Positions 57,532 to 64,000 of a stretch of 64,000 bases of DNA are shown here, piece by piece (within the stretch, counting starts at the first letter, position 1; each line of letters begins with the position of its first letter). The notes beneath the pieces are model-generated. The model saw only the letters and a list, made by a program, of their open reading frames with translations. It ran no database searches and was not told the DNA's origin. Source of the DNA: Gracilaria vermiculophylla. Its lineage: Eukaryota > Rhodophyta > Florideophyceae > Gracilariales > Gracilariaceae. Made by a program: the position numbers and the translations under genes. The stretch lies in assembly GCA_019155205.2 (NCBI GenBank), contig JAHNZQ020000004.1, forward strand, positions 1,204,153 to 1,268,152. The letters run 5' to 3'.

Positions 57532-58188
57532 ATGGATGAGGGTAAGTTGCCCACTTCGGCGGCCCCCAATTCGTTTTCTGCGCCCCCATTCATCTTCCAT
57601 CGTGCCTGACATATTCCCAAACTCCTTCCGAACCGCAAAGACTTTTTCAAGGACTATCCTCCCGTTGGGGATTCTGACCAGGATCCCACTACCCAGCCAG
57701 ACGCTGCCGACGTCCCTTCCCCAGATCCCCTGCAAGCCTTTGTGCTAGGCGGACCAGACGAACAGCCCCCCGCGGACGAGCAGCCAGAAGACCAGTACGG
57801 AAACGGCGGGCCCCCGCCCCCCGATGACGACCAGCCTGAATGCGCGGCCGTCACGGAGTGGCGCGCCTCCTTCGCGAAGCGCCTGCAAGAAACCGTTGAG
57901 AGCGAAAGAAAAGTGAAGGCGGAGCGCGCGGAACGCGCCAGAAACACGCTGGAGACTATGCATGCGCGCTGGAGATCCAATGCGCTCGCTGCGGAGGAAG
58001 CGAACAACAACAAGCAACGCGAGTTCATCATGCAGCGAGACGGCGTTATTTCGCGCATGAGCAAGAGGGGCGAACAGCCGAATTGGGATATTATTCCGCA
58101 GCTTGTCGACATGACTGGCAAGTATAAAGAGGGTGCCCGTGATACTAGCCGCATGCGGCAAGTCCTGTTACGCATGAAGAGCAACTAG
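57532..58188 (+). CDS. CLC: Clathrin light chain, two exons
   Basis: Exon 1 coding part 57532-57541 (ATG plus GAT GAG G), intron 57542-57640 (99 nt, GTAAGT donor, AAAG acceptor), exon 2 57641-58188; 185 residues. The start MDEDFFKDYPPVGD gives the acidic N-terminus with two Phe that light chains use to bind Hip1-type partners. A Pro/Asp-rich stretch follows. Residues about 85-135 are the heavy-chain-binding coiled coil (EWRASFAKRLQETVESERK). The conserved end is WDIIPQLVDMTGKYKEGARDTSRMRQVLLRMK. It should regulate clathrin assembly in endocytosis and Golgi traffic. The frame works only if the first intron is removed. Confidence 0.9.
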
Positions 58189-58918
58189 ATGAACTCGTTC
58201 ACGCTCGTTGGAGATGACTCATTAGGTCCGCTCAAGGCTTTGGTGCAATGAACAGGCATGTGTCATGTTGTTTTCTTGGATCAATCAACCAACGCGAACT
58301 TGATCATCGAATAATGTGTAAAACGTGCGCGCCCATGGTCTTTTGGAAGAGTGCGTTGTACGCTTAACCCGAAAGCTTTGCTCATGTTGTTGTTCCAATT
58401 TTCCTTGACACGTATCGCGTGCACCCAGTGCTCCCTACTAAGTACTTGCTTTTGGAACCTTCAGCTGCGTCAAGTTCAATCGTGGAGAGCCTGACATCTC
58501 TACTTCCGAGCTTGCGTAGTAACGACGAAGAAATATATTCCTATTGTCCTCTCGATAAGTCGGAATGTATTTTTAGAGATCCATTGTCCACATCTCTCTT
58601 CCTCAGGAACGCGCCAGGCCGATCTTTCCTAACACCAAGCGTGGTTGGCCGTAAACTTTGACAGTACCGTAATGCATACCGAGCTACACCCAATATTTTG
58701 GTGCTTGGAAGAGCACATGTTGAGTCTGTGACTGGAAAGAGAAAAGTACTCCGACAATCATCACTCCTTGAATGAATACTGTTTGAAACGACTTAGGGCC
58801 TGCGGTGAGCAATTCTCTTTAAATTTTCATTCACGAATACGTTCACCAGGAGCTCACTTCTAGAGCGAAGAAAGTTTCCTTTATATTCGTGATGCCCAAG
58901 CGTAACGAGTTCGCAGAC

Positions 58919-58959
<41 letters not shown>

Positions 58960-60861
58960 TCTGTAGTGGGTAAGTAAGTCTAATTCTTCCTTAACGCATA
59001 GCGTTTCTGTACAAAGAAACGCTTTCTCGCCAGAAAGACCAACACTCTTTCAGGCCACTTTCTGATGATATCACAAACCAAAAAAATCCGGCGTTCACCC
59101 AACTGGGGCAAGCAAAATCCCCTCGACATTGTTCTCAAAGGACATCGTAGTACGTAGTCTTCAGTGTCATTCAAATCGCCTGATTTACTTTTGCATGTTT
59201 TTGCATATATGCAATATTTCTAGCACCTTGTTTGCAATTGTAGAGGTCAGCTTACCATCATGCGTGCGTCAGCGTTTGTTGAAAAAGAGACGAAGGAGTG
59301 GTGGAACCGTTTTTTCGAAACTCGATATAGAACATATATTTGAGACGAAAAGTGCATATCTGTAGCTTCCGAAGTCTTAGAGATATCCTCTGGTGAGCAT
59401 TGTTCCGAAACTCGTGAGAATCGAGAAGCTTCCTTGCGGCCAATCACGACCATAAGCTCGCCATCATCATCGGCTCTTTTTGTTTCATCGCTTTCACTTC
59501 ACATTTTCGATACATTTATAACAGCATTGCCTTTGCATCATGTCTACTTGACATTGAATAAGCAAAGCGGAACCTTCCACCGTTTAAAACCGGGGGAGAT
59601 CATGGCTATTTTCTCATTAAACATGTTCACAGGTTCATATAGTACCTCGAACTATAACACAATAGATTTGGATACTTTAGGTCTTTTCTTGTCAGGAGGA
59701 CTGCTGACAATAGTACTTTTGATCTGCCTGAACATTTCTGCGAATAAGGTTTAACCGCAAGCATTGATTAGTTCAGACCCCATTTCGGAAAGCTGATTCC
59801 CAGACAGCGCCTCCGTCATCAGAAAGAATCTAAACGCAACAAATATGGTCCTCAAAAATGGTTGAAGAGAAGGGATAGAAATGGGATCCTGATTGTAATT
59901 CGCTGTTGCAATCTTCTATCTGATTGCAACGTCATGTTACAATCTCCTATCAGAAAGCCATCGCTTACAAGATTTGCCCATCAAATTGCAACATCTGCTG
60001 AAAGAGAAATTTGACGTCAGCTGGCGATATATTTTGTTTAAGTGAAGCAACCACAAATTCAAATCAATTGAGTACGTTATAGCGTAACTATAACTCTCAT
60101 TGACTTTGAATAATTCTCATTATTCATTTTTGATCAAACATAACCCTTTTTGAACTATAGCAAATTCTCACGAACGTATGTAAATGCGTAGAGGAATAAT
60201 CGCTTTAAACATTTACGGTGTAGTGGCATAAGATTGTCCGTCAGTATTATTGCGAGTTACAGACTACTTTATAGCCGCTCAACCTAGTAGACCGATGGCG
60301 ATGATTTGTGTTAATGATGGGATTACTGGTTTCCAGTCAATTGCATCGAGTGTTTTGGTGATTTGTGAGGTGGTTTTGTGCTGCTCATCTGAGTGCAATC
60401 TGAAATACCTGTAACCAGAAGGAACTCCTACCGCTTCGAAATCAGAGCGATAGACCATACCAAAGAAGAGAAGAAGAAGAGTGCAATCTCAGCGATGCCT
60501 ATGCAATTGCGATTGCAATCTTCAGATTGCTCGTCCTTTGCAAGACCATCAATTGCGACCTATGCCAGGTTGTCTCATCTCCAACCATCTGCCTCCTACC
60601 TAGCTACATAGAACATTAACACACAGTGAATCTACTGCTACTGCTTTTGACCTGTGTCAAGCCTGCTCTGTTCCCTTGCTCGCCGTTCCTGTGATCAGGT
60701 AATGGACCGGTGTCCTTTATTGAGAGCAGAAGTGTTGATATTACCAACAACGCGCACATGCCCGATACTTTCATCAAGCGTCCAACTGCTTATCGACTCC
60801 CGAGTTTTTTTTCGTTCGTAAATGGTGACCTAAACCGCCAACCTGGCATTCTTCCAATTAT
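58189..60861. other. AT-richer gene-poor stretch
   Basis: About 2.7 kb. A CT microsatellite lies at 58922-58957. A frame at 59602-59754 has a possible membrane segment but nothing else. No supported gene. Confidence 0.45.
58922..58957 (+). repeat. TC dinucleotide microsatellite
   Basis: Eighteen TC units without interruption. Confidence 0.95.
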
Positions 60862-62184
60862 TCATTTCAGACCTTCTTCGAGAAAAGGCTCTTGTTCTGT
60901 AAGTGAACTTCGTGAACTTCTTCGTAAACAAAAGAGAGCCAGAAACTCCATCAGGATTCCAACAGCAATGGAAACAATAGATACGACTACGAATACAATT
61001 CCAATGTCTCCGAACTGAGATTTTCCAACACAGGATGCACACCACATTTCAATTTCACCAAATGTTCCACTCCCCAGATGATATGCCACGCACTCTGACC
61101 GTTCGAGGCTGCTCGCTTGAATCAACTCAATTCCCTTGATGAGGAACGGTAAAACAGAGACGATGTCTGTAAACAGAATATAGACGAATATTCCGAGAGT
61201 GCTGCGCTCGCCCAGAAACGTTCCCGGCACAATTGTCATGACGAGTGGTAACGCTAGAATTGCAACATTAGAGGGTACTAACGAATCGTCGGCCTGTTCT
61301 ATCCTCAGGTCGTTGAGACGTAAGGCTTCATTCACTGCGGGATTATCCTCCATTTGCATGCTTGTGTGAGAAGCGAGCGGGCTTCTAGCCCCCCATCGAG
61401 AAAAGAGGGTGGTGGAATACTCCCATGGGCCTCGTGAAACTTCTCCTGCATTGTCCATGACCAATTTAGGTTGCACCATCACTAGACTATTGTTCAAATC
61501 CTCTCGCACCCATTCCTCTGCATATTGACGGTTGAAGTCGGGTACATTGAGATCGACTTGGTGATTTGTCATCGAAGTTCGTACATACAGCTGATTACTC
61601 TTTCGGTATGCAGAAAAGTTTTCAACTGTACATTTTTGCGAACCTCGTTCAAGAGACCAGCCCGCTTGAGCATGGTTTTCATCCCACCCCTTGATTCCAA
61701 TTTTTGCAGGAGCGTCTGCGATTGATCCCAGTGCCTCTGAGGTGGATCTGACGTAGTTGCGAACGATACTATGAGCGTCGTCCCGAAGGCTCTTTGGAAA
61801 ATCACCCTCATCCACAGCTTGTGTCACGTAGATTTCCATTGGGCACGTACCGTCAAATGATTCGTGGGGTATCTGTCGCTTCCTAGCTGCATCGGCAGCC
61901 GCAACAACCCATTCCGTGAAGCCGTACAGATTACAAGGCGCATCTCGATTCTTTCTACGTTCGTCGAAGATATTTACGAGCTGGTTCAAAAGCCGAATCC
62001 CTTCTCGAGTGGCTTGTCGCTGTTGTGGGTTTGATCGGAGCTTTACAGCGGTTGAAGAGTTTGTTGAGATTGATAAGTATCGTGGAATGGGCCATAACTC
62101 GTGATTGAAAGGGGGCTTGATGCCCTGGAGGTATGTTGGTTGGGGAAACAGAGCGAAAAATATGATGAAATATATATGCATCAT
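60862..62184 (-). CDS. Unrecognised membrane protein with signal peptide
   Basis: A 440-residue protein. Residues 1-20 form a signal peptide (MHIYFIIFFALFPQP); the ATG at 62184 is followed at once by another in frame. Residues about 21-305 are a soluble, probably lumenal or extracellular region with several Cys, N-glycosylation sites and charged helices (EGDFPKSLRDDAHSIVRNYV, EEWVREDLNNSLVMV). Three hydrophobic segments follow, at about 307-328 (VAILALPLVMTIVPGTF), 332-355 (IFVYILFTDIVSVLPFLI) and 398-425 (GIVFVVVSIVSIAVGILMEF). The tail is acidic. I recognise no family. Codon use is more AT-rich than in the GC block. Confidence 0.65.
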   Translation of the reverse strand: MMHIYFIIFFALFPQPTYLQGIKPPFNHELWPIPRYLSISTNSSTAVKLRSNPQQRQATREGIRLLNQLVNIFDERRKNRDAPCNLYGFTEWVVAAADAARKRQIPHESFDGTCPMEIYVTQAVDEGDFPKSLRDDAHSIVRNYVRSTSEALGSIADAPAKIGIKGWDENHAQAGWSLERGSQKCTVENFSAYRKSNQLYVRTSMTNHQVDLNVPDFNRQYAEEWVREDLNNSLVMVQPKLVMDNAGEVSRGPWEYSTTLFSRWGARSPLASHTSMQMEDNPAVNEALRLNDLRIEQADDSLVPSNVAILALPLVMTIVPGTFLGERSTLGIFVYILFTDIVSVLPFLIKGIELIQASSLERSECVAYHLGSGTFGEIEMWCASCVGKSQFGDIGIVFVVVSIVSIAVGILMEFLALFCLRRSSRSSLTEQEPFLEEGLK

Positions 62185-64000
62185 GAGCGCAATGCAACTG
62201 GAGCTAATGATAGTTCAGTCTTCAGAGCCTAAACCATTGCCATTTTTAAACACATATATAGTTCGAGTCAACGCCACTGGAAGCTATTTCGAGATAGGTT
62301 TGAGTGAGAGAAATATGGAAAGGTGCGGAGTGACGTATAGCAATGCTCGTTGCGGGGGTTTTTTGCGACACGTGTCTTGAAACTATTCTGGTCTATGTAC
62401 CGAGGCACACGTAACACGAGATGCCTCTTTTGAGAGACCACCGGGAGGGGAGACGATGGCTCTGAGCTACTGAATAGAAATGCTAAGGATTAACACTCAG
62501 TTGGCGTGTTTCACAGCATATGCCAGTTGCTTGTTGGCAACACATGCTTCTCCTTGTTGCTTCATGCGTGTTTTCCGCATGCGATGAATTTGGCATTAAA
62601 GGTGTTATGAATCTGCTTTATGGTCACAGCGGCAAATAACGGGGTATCGTTCTCGTTTCAGGCCTTTCCCGCCATCACTGGCAGGGCAGAAATGCCTTTT
62701 GATCGTACATGTCATCAAGTGATGTGATATGTTTTAGGCACAGATACAATTCTTGGTGAGTCCCTCGGGCCAAATTATGGCATCATCGAGGAAACAATGG
62801 CCAGCATCAGCTGGTACAGAGTACGTTCATGGTTGTCAATGGTTGCGCAGTGGCGCTTTCGTTTGTGGAACGACATCATGGCCAAGCACCAGTAAGCACA
62901 GGGGGATAGGGTCAAGGGTGTATCGGTATTGTAGGACGCGGCAGACGGGCAACCGCAATGCAGCAGAATGGAGAGCATGCAGCTAGCTAATTGTTTGACA
63001 TGAGAAACCATCTCGGTGGACAGCCTCCACCGGTTCACTCGTTTCATGGAAGTGCAGATTTTAAAGATTATTCGCGCATGTTATTCCAATTTCAGTGCAC
63101 AGCGTTGCAGATCAAAAATATTCGTTACGAAGTGTTCATGCAAGTCCGAGTGATGCGCACACCCAAGAAATAGGCGAAATACAGTGCGTTTCAAAAACAT
63201 ATTACCCCTAAAAAATGGGCCAAAACTGTACTGTAGGCTAGATTTTGCACTTAGTCTATATAAAATTGTTAAAAAAAGATATGATTACCGTCTTCTTTTT
63301 ATTAAAAATGGCTCAGGTCCTCCACTTTCAAACCAAGAACAGCTCCAGATAAAAAAGTAAAACGCCGTGTAGTGGAGTGGCTCCTAAGGAAATATGGTGA
63401 TGTGGCGTTATGGCGTGATACTCCTATGGACGGCTTGTACTATATACCCTAAGCCACGTGGTACATAATTCTGCCCGTGAGCGCTATAGAATCCTTAAAA
63501 AACGGTAAAATTTATATTTATTTTATTAAATTTATGCGGGTAATTACTACAGTAGTGCAACCTGCCGAGGCGGGCTTCGGGCTTGATACTTGATCTAACG
63601 GTCAAGATCCACCTCTGGGAAAGTAAAGGCAAGCATGCTTGAGTGTTCATTTACTTTTCCGGTTGGAGACTTTCGTCGATCATCTTCAGGTTTCTACGCC
63701 ACCAATCCCCAGTTAGCATCATAGCAGCGCCTGTAGGAGCATTGTCCGCCCGGTGAACCTCTCCCTCCGCTTGGTGTTTGCGGATCCCATTTAAGAATTC
63801 CCCGAGTAGTGCAACGCCAAAGGCGGGAAAACACCACGAAGACGTTCGGAATCTTCCCCTTCTAGGGTAGCAAAGCAAACAGAGCCACTCTGGGCGTGCC
63901 ACGGCGAAGCCGATTTGTAAGATCCAGGGCAGCCCTTCAGGCGGTTACCTAGAGTGTTGGATATGAGATTCCCCCAATGGAGCGACAGGAACCACGAGTG
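62185..64000. other. Gene-poor window end with direct repeat
   Basis: About 1.8 kb, AT-rich between 63170 and 63550. The 11-mer AGTAGTGCAAC occurs at 63551-63561 and 63805-63815, each followed by a GGCGGG-rich word. A frame on the minus strand at 63651-63902 lacks an ATG. It may hold decayed mobile DNA; nothing is certain. Confidence 0.4.

Noticed and set aside
59434..59754. Open frame with a hydrophobic C-terminus
   Set aside because: No ATG near its start, no family signal, in AT-rich gene-poor DNA; a chance frame is more likely.
63651..63902. 83-codon minus-strand frame
   Set aside because: Begins with GTG rather than ATG and has no recognisable domain; at most a decayed fragment.

Overview
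This is nuclear DNA of a photosynthetic eukaryote with a primary plastid, most likely a red alga. The genes are eukaryotic: a cyclin, MED10, CstF-77, clathrin light chain and Rtf2. Several others carry plastid transit-like N-termini with a phenylalanine near the start and no signal peptide (around 13062, 31709 and 56001), and they belong to plastid families (DUF1995, DUF2358/SOUL, HAT-repeat RNA stabiliser). Most genes are single long exons. Where introns exist they are short GT-AG introns (72-114 nt), with one clear exception of 506 nt in CstF-77. The species cannot be named from sequence alone, and a glaucophyte is not formally excluded.

Layout. 1-15 kb (about half GC): inositol polyphosphate 5-phosphatase, a 3 kb gene-poor stretch, a large TIG/REJ-type cell-surface protein, a DUF2358-SOUL plastid protein and a DUF1995 plastid protein. 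About 15.6-33 kb is a strikingly GC-rich block full of triplet repeats: a secreted Hint-domain (hedgehog-type) protein, a B-type cyclin, a hemerythrin-like protein, a Golgi-type sulfotransferase, a membrane protein with eleven 30-residue repeats, a secreted CAP protein, a two-repeat MYB factor, a plastid-type SDR and Rtf2. 33.9-41.3 kb returns to more moderate composition: YBEY (two exons), a beta-rich conserved protein, MED10 (four exons), a VHS-like protein and a protein with three PAM2-like motifs and many isolated tryptophans. 41.5-58.2 kb: a large MSP/ASH-like protein, CstF-77 (two exons), PPi-dependent phosphofructokinase, a diflavin reductase, an HCF107/Mbb1-like HAT-repeat protein and clathrin light chain (two exons). 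58.2-64 kb is AT-richer and gene-poor, with one unrecognised membrane protein.

How the genes relate. There are no operons, but several divergent pairs probably share promoters: SDR/Rtf2, PFP/diflavin reductase, VHS-like/PAM2 protein and cyclin/hemerythrin-like. CCAAT or ATTGG boxes recur 150-420 bp upstream of starts. Themes are RNA metabolism (CstF-77, YBEY, HAT-repeat protein, PAM2 protein), secretion and cell surface (Hint, CAP, sulfotransferase, TIG/REJ protein, clathrin light chain) and plastid upkeep.

The strongest leads are (1) a PAM2 plus tryptophan-rich protein whose architecture recalls GW182, (2) a non-animal Hint protein with a hedgehog-like autoprocessing core, and (3) the single long intron of CstF-77, which could yield a truncated isoform as in the animal autoregulatory intron. 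Several genes (MED10, YBEY, CstF-77, clathrin light chain) become clear only after splicing by eye; the exon coordinates are in their entries.
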